Assembly: GCA_001915995.1 (NCBI GenBank)
Contig: MNRO01000019.1
Span: 124,001-188,000, forward strand
Reading direction: 5' to 3'
Source: Clostridium sp. 26_21
GTDB lineage: Bacteria; Bacillota; Clostridia; TANB77; CAG-508
Length of the DNA stretch: 64,000 nt
Under the pieces are notes generated by a model. The model saw nothing but the letters and a program-made list of their open reading frames with translations, was not told where the DNA came from and did not search any database. The translations under genes and the position numbers were made by a program. Shown in pieces: positions 47,403 to 56,681 of the stretch. The stretch's first letter is position 1. Every line of letters begins with the position of its first letter.

Positions 47403-49062
47403 TTCAGCAGTAGCAGAAGTAGAAGCAGGATTCAAATTTGAAAATGGAGTAAAAGGAAATGTGTATTCATCACATACAGATGCATTAATATCTCAATTAA
47501 TTGATCAAATAGCAGAAGAAAAAAATATTTCTAAACAAGCAGCAGAAACATATTTAAACACAAGTGGATTAAGAATATATTCTACACAAGTTGAATCAAT
47601 TCAAAATACAATTGAAGCAGAAATGGAAGATCCTAAATATATATTACATGGAAAAGATAAGAAAGGAAATGATGTAACTGCTGAAGCAGCAGCAGTTGTA
47701 ATTGAGCCATCAACTGGTTATGTTGTTGGAGCTGTTGGACAATTAGGAGAAAAAACAACTTCAAGAGGATTAAATAGAATTAATTCTCCAAGGCAAACAG
47801 GATCTTCAATAAAGCCGTTATCAGATGTATTGCCAGGAATCGAAGAAGGAATAATAACACCAGCAACAATATATGCAGACACAAGAACAACATTTGGAAC
47901 AAATTGGACACCAAAGAATTATAATGGATATAGTAGTGGGGTATATAGAACAGTAAGATCAGCATTAACAACATCTCAAAATATACCATTTATAAAAATA
48001 CAAGCAGAGTTAACTCCAAAAAAAGGAATGGAATATTTAAAGAAAATGGGAGTATCAACATTAGATGAACAAGGAGATAATAATTTACCGGCTGTTGCAA
48101 TTGGAGGTTTTACGAACGGAATAAGCCCATTAGAAATGGCTGCAGCATATGCAATGGTTGCAAATGATGGTGTATATATAAAACCAACATTTTATACTAA
48201 AGCAGTGGATTCTTCAGGAAATGTGATATTACAACCAAATCAAACAACTGAAAGAGTATGTTCTGAACAAACAGCATATATAGTAAAAGATTTGATGAAA
48301 TCAGTAGTTAATGATGCTGGTGGAACAGCTTCATATGCTAAAATTAGTGGAATAGATTTAGCAGCAAAAACAGGAACAACAAATGATACAAAGGAAAGAT
48401 GGCTATGTGGCTTTACAAATTATTATTCATGTGCAGTATTTTATGGATTTGATGAACCACAAACAATTACTAAATCAAGTAGAACATCATCAGGTTCAAT
48501 ATTTTCATATATTATGAAAGAGATACATAAAGACTTAGAAAATTCATCATTTAATCAACCAAGTGGAATTGTTTCTGCAAAAGTATGTAGAACAAGTGGA
48601 AGATTGGCAACAGATAAATGTACAAATACTTACACTGAAATATTTGTAGAAGGAAAATTGCCTGAAACTTGTGATGCACATGATTCAAAATATACAATTT
48701 GTACAGAATCTGGATTATTAGCAAATAAATATTGTCCTGATTCTGATAAAAAAGTTATAGAAAATTATGTTGTTGAAAAAGAAAGACTTGGAATATGGGA
48801 AACTTCAGATGGGGTAAATACTCAAAAAGCTCCAACAGAATATTGCACTATACACAAGGCTCCAGAAGTAAAACCAACTCAAAGTACAAAACCAACTCAA
48901 AGTACAAAACCAACTCAAAATACCAAACCAACAGAAAGCACAAAGCTAACAGAAAGCACCAAACCAACAGAATCAACAAAACCAAATGAGAGTAATAAAC
49001 CAACAGAACCAACAAAACCAACTGAAAGTACAAAACCTAATAATACTGAAAGTACAGAATAA
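47377..49062 (+). CDS. class A PBP (PBP1A), transpeptidase part, +1 frame
   Basis: Continuation of the same gene in the +1 frame; it has no start of its own. The transpeptidase domain has SxxK as SSIK in RQTGSSIKPLSD, SxN as SQN in TTSQNIPF, and KTG in AAKTGTTND. A C-terminal Cys-containing region (VCRTSGRLATDKC, CDAHDSKYTIC, YCPDSDKK) is followed by a low-complexity Lys-Pro-Thr-Ser-Thr tail. Together with 46506-47402 it makes a protein of about 850 residues, normal for the class. If the frameshift is real and not programmed, the cell would lack this transpeptidase. Confidence 0.82.
   Translation, partial: GSINQEEYDSAVAEVEAGFKFENGVKGNVYSSHTDALISQLIDQIAEEKNISKQAAETYLNTSGLRIYSTQVESIQNTIEAEMEDPKYILHGKDKKGNDVTAEAAAVVIEPSTGYVVGAVGQLGEKTTSRGLNRINSPRQTGSSIKPLSDVLPGIEEGIITPATIYADTRTTFGTNWTPKNYNGYSSGVYRTVRSALTTSQNIPFIKIQAELTPKKGMEYLKKMGVSTLDEQGDNNLPAVAIGGFTNGISPLEMAAAYAMVANDGVYIKPTFYTKAVDSSGNVILQPNQTTERVCSEQTAYIVKDLMKSVVNDAGGTASYAKISGIDLAAKTGTTNDTKERWLCGFTNYYSCAVFYGFDEPQTITKSSRTSSGSIFSYIMKEIHKDLENSSFNQPSGIVSAKVCRTSGRLATDKCTNTYTEIFVEGKLPETCDAHDSKYTICTESGLLANKYCPDSDKKVIENYVVEKERLGIWETSDGVNTQKAPTEYCTIHKAPEVKPTQSTKPTQSTKPTQNTKPTESTKLTESTKPTESTKPNESNKPTEPTKPTESTKPNNTESTE
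48871..49060 (+). repeat. 18-bp tandem repeats encoding KPTxST units
   Basis: About ten degenerate 18-bp units at the 3' end of the PBP1A gene encode KPTQST, KPTEST and variants. Pro/Thr-rich, likely a flexible wall-spanning tail that could vary in copy number. Confidence 0.8.
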
Positions 49063-49137
49063 GAAAACAATTAATATAATTTTGCCTCACAATATGTGGG
49101 GCAAAAAGCATAAAATAGAATAGAAAGGAAGGCATAT

Positions 49138-50517
49138 ATGGATATTTATTTTTACAACACATTAACAAAACAAAAAGATTTGTTTAAACCAATTGAAGAG
49201 GGAAAAGTTAAAATATATTCTTGTGGACCAACAGTATATAAAGATGCAACAATAGGAAATATGAGAACAAACTTATTAAATGATACATTAAGAAGAGTTT
49301 TAAAATACAACGGATATGAATTAAAACATGTAATGAATATTACAGATGTAGGACATTTAGTATCAGACGGAGATGAAGGAGAAGACAAAATGTTAAAATC
49401 TGCTAGAGAAGAACACAAAAGTCCTTTAGAGATAGCAGAACATTATACAAAATTATTTTTCAGAGATTTAGAAAGATTAAATATTGAAACTCCTGAAGTT
49501 GTATGTAAAGCAACAGATCATATAAAAGAAATGTTAGAAATGGTTCAAAAGATAATGAAAAATGGGTATGCATATGAAACTTCTACAGCTATATATTTTG
49601 ATGTTTCAAAATTAGATAAATATGGTATTTTATCAGGAATAAACTTAAATGACCAAAAAGCAGGAGCAAGAGTTGATATAGATCCAGAAAAAAGAAATCC
49701 ATATGATTTCGCATTATGGATAAAAGCGCCAGCAAATCATTTAATGAAATGGGATAGCCCATGGGGACCAAGTTATCCAGGATGGCATATTGAATGTTCA
49801 GCAATGAGCACAAAATATCTTGGTGAAGAATTTGATATACATACAGGTGGAATTGATTTAGTACCAACACACCATGAAAACGAAATTGCACAAAATAAAG
49901 GAGCTTGTGGTAAAAATCCAGCACATTATTGGATACATGGAGAATATCTATTAATAAATGGTGGAAAAATGTCAAAGAGTCTTGGAAACACATATTTAAT
50001 AGATGATATAATTGCTAGAGGATATAGTCCACTTGCATATAGATTGTTTAATTATTCATGTCATTATAGAGGAAAATTAAACTTTACATGGGAAGGAATT
50101 GAATCAGCAAATACATCTCTTATTCGTTTAAGAGAAGGATATCAAAAACACTTAAATGGAAATTCAAATATATCTGATGAAATAATTGCAGATATGGAAA
50201 ATAGATTTCATCAAGCAATAAATGATGATATGAATATGCCACTTGCATTAAGTGTTGTATGGGAGGCAGTTAAATATCCTGAAAAATCACATAAAATAGC
50301 ACAATTACTTAAAAAGTTTGATACAGTACTAGGAATAAAAATTGATGAAGTACAAGAAACAAAAATACCACAAGAAATTTTAGATTTAGTAGAAGAAAGA
50401 AAACAAGCTAGAAGTGATAAAAATTGGAGTGAATCAGACAGATTAAGAGATTTAATAGCTGAAAAAGGATATATAGTAAAAGATACAAAAGATGGGACAG
50501 AAGTTCTTAAAAAATAA
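49138..50517 (+). CDS. cysS: cysteinyl-tRNA synthetase
   Basis: Class I synthetase that charges tRNA-Cys, using a zinc ion to select cysteine. 459 residues, normal length. CGPTVYKDATIGNMRTN carries the first zinc Cys and the HIGH-equivalent motif, with Thr in place of the usual first His (ATIGN for AHIGN). The other zinc ligands are in WHIECSAMS and HTGGIDLVPTHHENE. KMSKS is intact (GGKMSKSLGN). AGAAAGGAAGG precedes the ATG. A hairpin TTTTGCCTCAC/GTGGGGCAAAA lies between PBP1A and this gene, with no U-tail. argS follows closely. No T-box leader is seen. Confidence 0.95.
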   Translation: MDIYFYNTLTKQKDLFKPIEEGKVKIYSCGPTVYKDATIGNMRTNLLNDTLRRVLKYNGYELKHVMNITDVGHLVSDGDEGEDKMLKSAREEHKSPLEIAEHYTKLFFRDLERLNIETPEVVCKATDHIKEMLEMVQKIMKNGYAYETSTAIYFDVSKLDKYGILSGINLNDQKAGARVDIDPEKRNPYDFALWIKAPANHLMKWDSPWGPSYPGWHIECSAMSTKYLGEEFDIHTGGIDLVPTHHENEIAQNKGACGKNPAHYWIHGEYLLINGGKMSKSLGNTYLIDDIIARGYSPLAYRLFNYSCHYRGKLNFTWEGIESANTSLIRLREGYQKHLNGNSNISDEIIADMENRFHQAINDDMNMPLALSVVWEAVKYPEKSHKIAQLLKKFDTVLGIKIDEVQETKIPQEILDLVEERKQARSDKNWSESDRLRDLIAEKGYIVKDTKDGTEVLKK

Positions 50518-50546
50518 ATGCAATATTGAAAGGAATATTAAGAATT

Positions 50547-52253
50547 ATGATAGATTTTAAACAAATAATAGCAGAATCAATTGCACAAATAACAAATATA
50601 GAAGTTAACGAAATTAAAGGATTTATAGAAGTTCCAAAAGAACAAGGAAATGGAGATTATGCATTTCCTTGTTTCAAACTTGCAAAAACACTAAGAAAAT
50701 CACCAAATGTAATTGCAGATGATATAAAAGCAAATATAAATATATCAGAAAAATATGTAAAAAAGATTGAAGTTGTTGGAGGATATCTTAACTTTTTTGT
50801 AAATAAAGAAACACTTGCAAAAGAAATACTTCAAGAAGTTGATGAAAATGAAGAATATGGCAAATCAAAAATTGGAAATGGTAAAAATATAGTAATAGAT
50901 TATTCATCACCTAATATTGCAAAAACATTTCATATAGGACATTTAAGAACAACAGTAATAGGTGCAGCATTATATAATATTTATAAATATTTAGGATATA
51001 ATGTTACAGGAATAAACCATTTAGGAGATTATGGAACACAGTTTGGAAAACTAATAGAAGGATATAAAAGATGGGGAACAGAATATAATCTTGATGAAAA
51101 CCCTATTGAAAAATTAACAGAAATATATGTTAGAATTTCAAATTTATGCAAAGAAGATGAAACTGTTTTAGAAGCATGTAGAGACAATTTTAAAAAATTA
51201 GAAGATGGAGATCCAGAATGTGTTGAATTATGGACTAAATTTAAAGATTTAAGTTTAAGAGAATTTCAAAAAGTTTATGATATACTTGGAACAAAATTTG
51301 ATTCTTGGAATGGAGAATCATTCTATACAGACAAAATGGGTGAAGTTATTGATTTATTAGAGAAAAGTGGAAAATTAGTAGAATCACAAGGAGCTAGAAT
51401 AATCGATTTAGAAGAATATGGAATGGCACCATGTCTAATTGAAAAATCAAATGGTTCATCAACATATGCAACAAGAGATTTAGCTGCAATACTTTATAGA
51501 GCACGTACATATGATTATGATAAAGCATTATATGTAACATCATATGAACAAGTTTTACATTTTAGACAAATATTTGAAGTAGCTAAATTATTAGGACTTG
51601 ATGAAAAATATATCAAAGGATTAGAACATGTATCTTATGGAATGGTATTACTTGAAACAGGAAAAATGTCAACAAGAGAAGGAAATGTAGTAAAACTTGA
51701 AGATTTATTAAATGAAGCAATAGAAAGAGCAAAGAAAGTTATAGAAGAAAAAAATCCTGATTTAGAAAATAAAGATGATATAGCAAAAAAAGTAGGAATT
51801 GGTGCAGTTGTATTTAATGACTTAGCAAATAGTAGAGTAAAAGATGAAATATTTAATTGGGACAAGGTATTAAATTTCCAAGGAGAAACAGGACCATATA
51901 TTCAATATACTTATGTAAGAACAAAAAGTGTTATTGAAAAAGCAGGAGGAGTTCCAAAAATTGAAGATGTTGATGCAAAATATTTGTTAGATGAATATTC
52001 AAGTAAAATATTAAAATTAATATATAATTTTGAAAACATTTTAATACAAGTAACAGAAAAAAATGAACCATCAATATTATCAAGATATTTGATAGATGTT
52101 GCAAAAGCATATAGTAATTTTTATAATGAAAATAAAATTATTACAGATAATAAAGATATACAAAATACAAGAGTATTTTTAACATATGCAACTGGCAAAG
52201 TATTAAAAACTGGAGCAAATTTACTAGGAATACAAATGCCAGATAAAATGTAG
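50547..52253 (+). CDS. argS: arginyl-tRNA synthetase
   Basis: Class I synthetase that charges tRNA-Arg. About 568 residues. N-terminal Add-1 domain (EVNEIKGFIEVPKEQGNGDYAF), HIGH motif in SPNIAKTFHIGHLRTT, NHLGDYGTQFGKLI, and the KMSK-equivalent GKMSTREGNVV. ATRDLAAILYR and the C-terminal anticodon-binding domain (VIEKAGGVP... TGKVLKTGANLLGIQMPDKM) are complete. The ATG at 50547 is preferred over an upstream TTG at 50526 that lies just before the AAAGGA site. Spacing from that site is rather long (12 nt). Overlap-free tandem with cysS. Confidence 0.96.
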   Translation: MIDFKQIIAESIAQITNIEVNEIKGFIEVPKEQGNGDYAFPCFKLAKTLRKSPNVIADDIKANINISEKYVKKIEVVGGYLNFFVNKETLAKEILQEVDENEEYGKSKIGNGKNIVIDYSSPNIAKTFHIGHLRTTVIGAALYNIYKYLGYNVTGINHLGDYGTQFGKLIEGYKRWGTEYNLDENPIEKLTEIYVRISNLCKEDETVLEACRDNFKKLEDGDPECVELWTKFKDLSLREFQKVYDILGTKFDSWNGESFYTDKMGEVIDLLEKSGKLVESQGARIIDLEEYGMAPCLIEKSNGSSTYATRDLAAILYRARTYDYDKALYVTSYEQVLHFRQIFEVAKLLGLDEKYIKGLEHVSYGMVLLETGKMSTREGNVVKLEDLLNEAIERAKKVIEEKNPDLENKDDIAKKVGIGAVVFNDLANSRVKDEIFNWDKVLNFQGETGPYIQYTYVRTKSVIEKAGGVPKIEDVDAKYLLDEYSSKILKLIYNFENILIQVTEKNEPSILSRYLIDVAKAYSNFYNENKIITDNKDIQNTRVFLTYATGKVLKTGANLLGIQMPDKM

Positions 52254-52267
52254 AAGGGAAAAGTAAA

Positions 52268-53332
52268 ATGGGAAAGAAGAAAAAAGCATTTGAAATGAAT
52301 TTCGGAACATTACTTTTAATAATTATTGGAATATGTTGTATTATATTTGCTTTTAAAAACTTTTCTAAAGGAAAAACAAAAGCTGAAAATAATCAAAATG
52401 AAATTAGTAATTCAAATGAAAATATAGTGGAAAACCAAAAAGAAGAAAAAATATATTCGAATAATGTAATAAGCTTAGATATAGGAAAATTGTCAGATTC
52501 ATGGAATGTTGTTGAAAAACAAAATGGTTCAATAATATTTTATATACAAGGACCTATAAAACAAAATGAAGATGGAACTGCAGATGATATTAGAATAAAT
52601 GTTTATCTTGAAAAAAGTGATATGACAAATGAAGATTTAAAATCTCAAATGTTAGAACATTCAATTTATGCCAATATTGAGTATACAAAAATTCAGACGA
52701 TATCTGATATTCAATGGAGACAATTCGATGCAACAAATAAAGAACAAAAAGCCAAAATTTTAGCTATAATGAAAGATGGATATATGTATGCGCTTGAAAT
52801 TGTCGGAGAGAATAGTTTATATGATCAATATTATAATGAAGCAATGAAAACATTGATGACAGTACAAATATCAGAAAGAATTCCAGAAACTCTTGCACAA
52901 ACAACAATTTATAATTATGATAGACTTGTTAATTTGAAAATAGGAGGAACTAAATATTTACTAAATAGTTTAAATATTAGTAAAACAGTAGAAGACACAG
53001 GAGAACAATTGCCAGATGAGTATACAGGATATGTATTTACAGGAATTAAATATGATGATTTTGAAAAAACGATGATGAAATATATGACAAAGGATATATT
53101 AAAAAGTGAATTTAGTGAGTTTATAGAATATAATGGTAATCTATATATGAAAGAAACTACTGGAAAACAACAAGATTATATGATTAATAAAATTGAGGTG
53201 GAAAGTATAAAAGGTAATGAGACAACATATGAAATTGAAAAGCAAAATATGAATAATTTTATAACATTAAAACAAAATATAACATTAAAATATGAAAATG
53301 GAACTTGTGTAGTTTCAAATATAAAATCATAA
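52268..53332 (+). CDS. membrane-anchored hypothetical protein
   Basis: A 354-residue protein with a single N-terminal membrane anchor (LLLIIIGICCIIFAFKNF, about residues 17-34), then an Asn/Glu-rich linker and a soluble outward domain (about 65-354). GKLSDSWNVVEKQNGSIIFYIQGPI and DDIRINVYLEKSDMTNEDL... MLEHSIYANIEYTKI suggest a PsbP/DUF-type alpha-beta domain like those in secreted Firmicute proteins of unknown role. I do not recognise the family. GAAGGGA precedes the ATG; it begins 14 bp after argS and shares that transcript. A weak terminator follows. Confidence 0.6.
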   Translation: MGKKKKAFEMNFGTLLLIIIGICCIIFAFKNFSKGKTKAENNQNEISNSNENIVENQKEEKIYSNNVISLDIGKLSDSWNVVEKQNGSIIFYIQGPIKQNEDGTADDIRINVYLEKSDMTNEDLKSQMLEHSIYANIEYTKIQTISDIQWRQFDATNKEQKAKILAIMKDGYMYALEIVGENSLYDQYYNEAMKTLMTVQISERIPETLAQTTIYNYDRLVNLKIGGTKYLLNSLNISKTVEDTGEQLPDEYTGYVFTGIKYDDFEKTMMKYMTKDILKSEFSEFIEYNGNLYMKETTGKQQDYMINKIEVESIKGNETTYEIEKQNMNNFITLKQNITLKYENGTCVVSNIKS

Positions 53333-53360
53333 GGCTGAAAAGTTTAATTTTTAGCCTTTC
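53331..53360 (+). terminator. weak terminator before rsmA
   Basis: AAGGCTGAAAA / TTTTTAGCCTT stem with a short T tail (TTTCTATATCTTTT). Confidence 0.55.
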
Positions 53361-53387
53361 TATATCTTTTAAGGAGGGTTTTTGATA

Positions 53388-54248
53388 ATGGCAAATTTAG
53401 TTGACGAAACTAAAAATATAATGAAAAAGTATGGTATTAGAGCAAATAAAGATTTAGGACAAAACTTTTTAATAAATAGTGAAGTTGTTGAAAATATTGT
53501 TAATAGTAGTGAAATTTCTAAAGATGATATGGTAATAGAAATAGGACCAGGGCTTGGAACATTAACAAAGTATTTATTAGAAAAAGCAGGAAAAGTATTA
53601 TGTATAGAATTAGATAAAAAAATGATAGAAATATTAGAAGATAGATTTGAAGAATATTCCAATTTTGAAATTATAAATGATGATGTCTTAAAAGTTGATC
53701 TTAATAAAATAATTAAAGAAAATAAAGAAAATGAAAAGATCAAAAATGTAAAGATAGTAGCTAATTTGCCATATTATATTACAACTCCAATTATAATGAA
53801 ATTATTAGAAGAAAAACTAGATATAGAAAGTATAACAGTAATGATTCAAAAAGAAGTTGCAGATAGGTTAATAGAAGTTCCAAGTGGAAAAAATACAGGT
53901 GCAATAACATATACAATATATTATTATTGTGATTCAGAAAAAATTATGGAAGTTCCTAATAGTTCATTTATACCTGAACCAGAAGTGACCTCAGAAGTTA
54001 TAAAAATGAAAATAAGAAAAGAACCTGTTGTTAAAGTAGAAAATCCAAAGGTAATGTTTATGATAATAAAAAGTGCTTTTATGCAAAGAAGAAAAACATT
54101 ATTAAATGCTTTGACAAATGCACAAGTTTTTATAAGCAAACAAGAAGGAATAAAGATTTTGAATAAACTAGGTTTAAATGAAAATGTTAGGGCTGAAAAT
54201 TTAACAATTGAAAATTATGCTGATTTAGCAAAAGAAATATCAAAATAA
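53388..54248 (+). CDS. rsmA: 16S rRNA dimethyladenosine transferase
   Basis: Dimethylates the two adjacent adenines in the 3' terminal helix of 16S rRNA (KsgA). 286 residues, standard. RANKDLGQNFLIN at the N-terminus, SAM motif I VIEIGPGLGTLTKYLL, motif II CIELDKKM, the catalytic NLPYYITTPIIMKLL (motif IV) and MQRRKTLLNAL near the C-terminus are present. The ATG at 53388 is 9 nt after AAGGAGGG; the TTG at 53382 is too close. fmt follows, a common grouping of translation genes. Confidence 0.96.
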   Translation: MANLVDETKNIMKKYGIRANKDLGQNFLINSEVVENIVNSSEISKDDMVIEIGPGLGTLTKYLLEKAGKVLCIELDKKMIEILEDRFEEYSNFEIINDDVLKVDLNKIIKENKENEKIKNVKIVANLPYYITTPIIMKLLEEKLDIESITVMIQKEVADRLIEVPSGKNTGAITYTIYYYCDSEKIMEVPNSSFIPEPEVTSEVIKMKIRKEPVVKVENPKVMFMIIKSAFMQRRKTLLNALTNAQVFISKQEGIKILNKLGLNENVRAENLTIENYADLAKEISK

Positions 54249-54268
54249 TAGGAAGGAATGTGATAAAA

Positions 54269-55213
54269 ATGAAAATAGTTTTTATGGGAACTCCAGACTT
54301 TGCAAGAGATTCATTAGAATCAATATATAATGCTGGACATAACATTTTAGCAGTTGTTACAAATGTAGATAAGCCAAAAGGAAGAGGAATGAAAATGATT
54401 GCAACACCTGTTAAAGAGTTTGCTATTGAAAAGAATTTACCAGTGTTTCAGCCAGAAAAAGTAAAGAAAAATGAAGAGTTTATAAATGAAATAAAATCTT
54501 TAAATCCTGATATAATATGTGTTGTTGCATATGGAAAAATATTGCCAAAAGAAATATTAGATATACCTCAATATGGTTGTATAAATGTTCATGCATCACT
54601 TCTTCCTAAATATAGAGGTGCAGCACCAATACAATGGTCAGTACTTAATGGTGATAAAGAAACAGGTGTTACTACAATGTACATGGATATTGGTATGGAT
54701 ACAGGTGATATGATATTGACAGAAAAAGTAAAGATTGGTGAAGATGAAACAACAGGAGAGTTATGGAATAGACTTTCAAAAATAGGAGCAAATTTATTAG
54801 TTGAAACATTAAAACAAATTGAAAATGGAACAGCTCCAAGAATTCCACAAGGTGATAATTTTACTCTTGCACCAATGCTTGATAAAGAAATGTCAAAAAT
54901 CGATTGGCAAAATAAATCTGTATCAGAAATAAAAAATCTAGTTAGAGGATTAAATCCTATAATGGGAACATATTCATTTTTAGATGAGAAAAAATTTAAG
55001 TTTTGGAAGGTTGAAATATTACCAAGTCAGTCAGAATATGAGAATAAAGATAATGGAACAATTATAAAATCAGATAGTAAAGATGGATTATATATAAAAG
55101 CTAAAGATGGTATAATTAAAGTTATTGAAATTCAGGCTGAAAATGCAAAAAAAATGAATATTGGTGATTTTTTAAGAGGAAATTCTTTAGAAGTTGGAAA
55201 GAAATTTAAGTAA
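54269..55213 (+). CDS. fmt: methionyl-tRNA formyltransferase
   Basis: Formylates initiator Met-tRNA with 10-formyl-THF. 314 residues. KIVFMGTPDFARDSLE at the N-terminus; the active-site block INVHASLLPKYRGAAPIQW (catalytic Asn-His) and the DTGDMILTEKVKIGEDETTGELW stretch are intact. C-terminal beta-barrel tRNA-binding domain begins about residue 207 (SEIKNLVRGLNPIMGTYSFL). The ATG at 54269 is preferred over the GTG at 54260, which is only 2 nt from GGAAGGA. A hairpin terminator follows. Confidence 0.96.
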   Translation: MKIVFMGTPDFARDSLESIYNAGHNILAVVTNVDKPKGRGMKMIATPVKEFAIEKNLPVFQPEKVKKNEEFINEIKSLNPDIICVVAYGKILPKEILDIPQYGCINVHASLLPKYRGAAPIQWSVLNGDKETGVTTMYMDIGMDTGDMILTEKVKIGEDETTGELWNRLSKIGANLLVETLKQIENGTAPRIPQGDNFTLAPMLDKEMSKIDWQNKSVSEIKNLVRGLNPIMGTYSFLDEKKFKFWKVEILPSQSEYENKDNGTIIKSDSKDGLYIKAKDGIIKVIEIQAENAKKMNIGDFLRGNSLEVGKKFK

Positions 55214-55222
55214 ATTCATATT

Positions 55223-55271
55223 AAAAAAAGGTTGAAAATTGTCAAGATTTTTTCAATCTCTTTTCTTTTTT
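55223..55271 (+). terminator. terminator after fmt
   Basis: AAAAAAAGGTTGAAAA / TTTTCAATC stem (one G-U), followed by CTTTTCTTTTTTT. Confidence 0.75.
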
Positions 55272-55337
55272 TATGGTTCTATTTCTTTTATGACTGCATA
55301 TAATTTTAAAGTAAGTATTAAAAGAAAGGAAAACATA

Positions 55338-56678
55338 ATGAATATAAAAATATTTTCTAAAATAATATTTAACTTTGTAATTATAATAATAACTTTATTT
55401 ATAGCCACAACTATTGTAAATGCAGAAGATATAATTTCGACAAGTATAGATAAGCAAACAAATATAACTCAAAGTACAAAAACAGCAATTACAGAATCAA
55501 CTAATCTAACTAAAAGTGTCAAGCCTCAATCAGAAGAAACAATAAATAATGATATAAAAACAACTACAAATGAAAACGAACAAGAAGATAGCATACAACA
55601 AAAACAAGAACAAACTACTATAACACAATCAACAAAAGAAAAAGCAATTAGTACTCAAGCTCAAAAAAAGAAAAACTATCAATATGTAAGATTTTTTATA
55701 AATTACAAATCAGAAGCGTTGGACGCAGGAGAAAATGTAGGAGGGCAAGACCCAGACAAATTTACACCAATGTTATGGGAATGTGATGTAAAAAATGCAA
55801 CAGCAGACACAAACTATTATATAGTAGGAGAAACTAAAGATAATTCATATAAAGCAGATAAAGAAATAAGAAAATTAGTTGGAGACAAAAAAGATGGTTC
55901 AATATATATAGTATCATTTCCAACAGATGAATACATATTTAAAGAATTAAAGCAATATGTAAATACATTATCAATAGATGGAAAAAGCATAAAAGTAGAT
56001 GAATTAAATACAGACCATTATGAAGTAAGATGGTATGTATTCAAATTGCATAGTAATTTCTGGCATATAGATGGAAAATTAGTAAGAAAAGAAGGTCAAA
56101 TAATAGTAACAAAAACATTTAAAGGAAACAAAGATGTAATTGAAAAATTAACAGGATATTCATTTGAACAAAATAAATCAATATCAAAATCACCTTTTAA
56201 TATTACATTAAAAGGTGGAACAGATATAAAAATATTAAATTTAGAAAATCATTATGATATAGAAAACAATTCAACAAATGATGAATATATATTAACATAT
56301 AAATGGAAAGTGAAAACAAAATATGGGATAACATATACAATAAAAGAAGATAATTATAATTTACCATATTACACTACCTCATGTTCATATAATATACAAG
56401 ATCCTAAAGTAACAATAGGTACATATAAAAATCAATCTAAAAAAGAAACTTTAGGAGATAAGGCAAGTATATTGGGATATAACAATTATGCTGATGATAA
56501 TGAAGAACTATTGGAAGAAAAACAAATGTTAAAGCTAAATTTCACAAATAAGTTAACTCCAATAGATTCATATACAATTATGCCAGAAACAGGAGGTGAT
56601 GGAAATTTTAAGATTTGTTTAATAGGTATCTTTTTAATTGGTACTTCACTTATTTTATTTATTAGAAAGGAACATTAG
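55338..56678 (+). CDS. LPXTG-type surface protein, probable minor/tip pilin
   Basis: A 446-residue secreted wall protein. Signal peptide (IFSKIIFNFVIIIITLFIATTIVNAED, cut near residue 27), then a Ser/Thr/Gln-rich stretch (about 30-110; repeats of TQST/TEST), a beta-rich domain (about 112-410) with WYVFKLHSNFWHIDGKLVRK and KGGTDIKILNLENHYDIEN. The sorting signal is MPETG (415-419) + hydrophobic span + RKEH; Met replaces the usual Leu. The ATG at 55338 has AAAGAAAGGA upstream; the longer frame begins inside the fmt terminator. It heads the pilus locus. By position and size it is likely the accessory pilin. Confidence 0.8.
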   Translation: MNIKIFSKIIFNFVIIIITLFIATTIVNAEDIISTSIDKQTNITQSTKTAITESTNLTKSVKPQSEETINNDIKTTTNENEQEDSIQQKQEQTTITQSTKEKAISTQAQKKKNYQYVRFFINYKSEALDAGENVGGQDPDKFTPMLWECDVKNATADTNYYIVGETKDNSYKADKEIRKLVGDKKDGSIYIVSFPTDEYIFKELKQYVNTLSIDGKSIKVDELNTDHYEVRWYVFKLHSNFWHIDGKLVRKEGQIIVTKTFKGNKDVIEKLTGYSFEQNKSISKSPFNITLKGGTDIKILNLENHYDIENNSTNDEYILTYKWKVKTKYGITYTIKEDNYNLPYYTTSCSYNIQDPKVTIGTYKNQSKKETLGDKASILGYNNYADDNEELLEEKQMLKLNFTNKLTPIDSYTIMPETGGDGNFKICLIGIFLIGTSLILFIRKEH

Positions 56679-56681
56679 AAA

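Noticed and set aside
48871..49060. CRISPR-like array
   Set aside because: The 18-bp repeats are contiguous without spacers, degenerate, and in frame with the PBP1A C-terminus; no cas genes are present.
49080..49106. Terminator between PBP1A and cysS
   Set aside because: The hairpin TTTTGCCTCAC/GTGGGGCAAAA is followed by AGCATAAA, not a T-run, on the plus strand, so read-through into cysS is likely.
49063..49137. T-box leader for cysS/argS
   Set aside because: Only 75 nt lie before cysS and no AGGGTGGNACCGCG-type antiterminator bulge is present.
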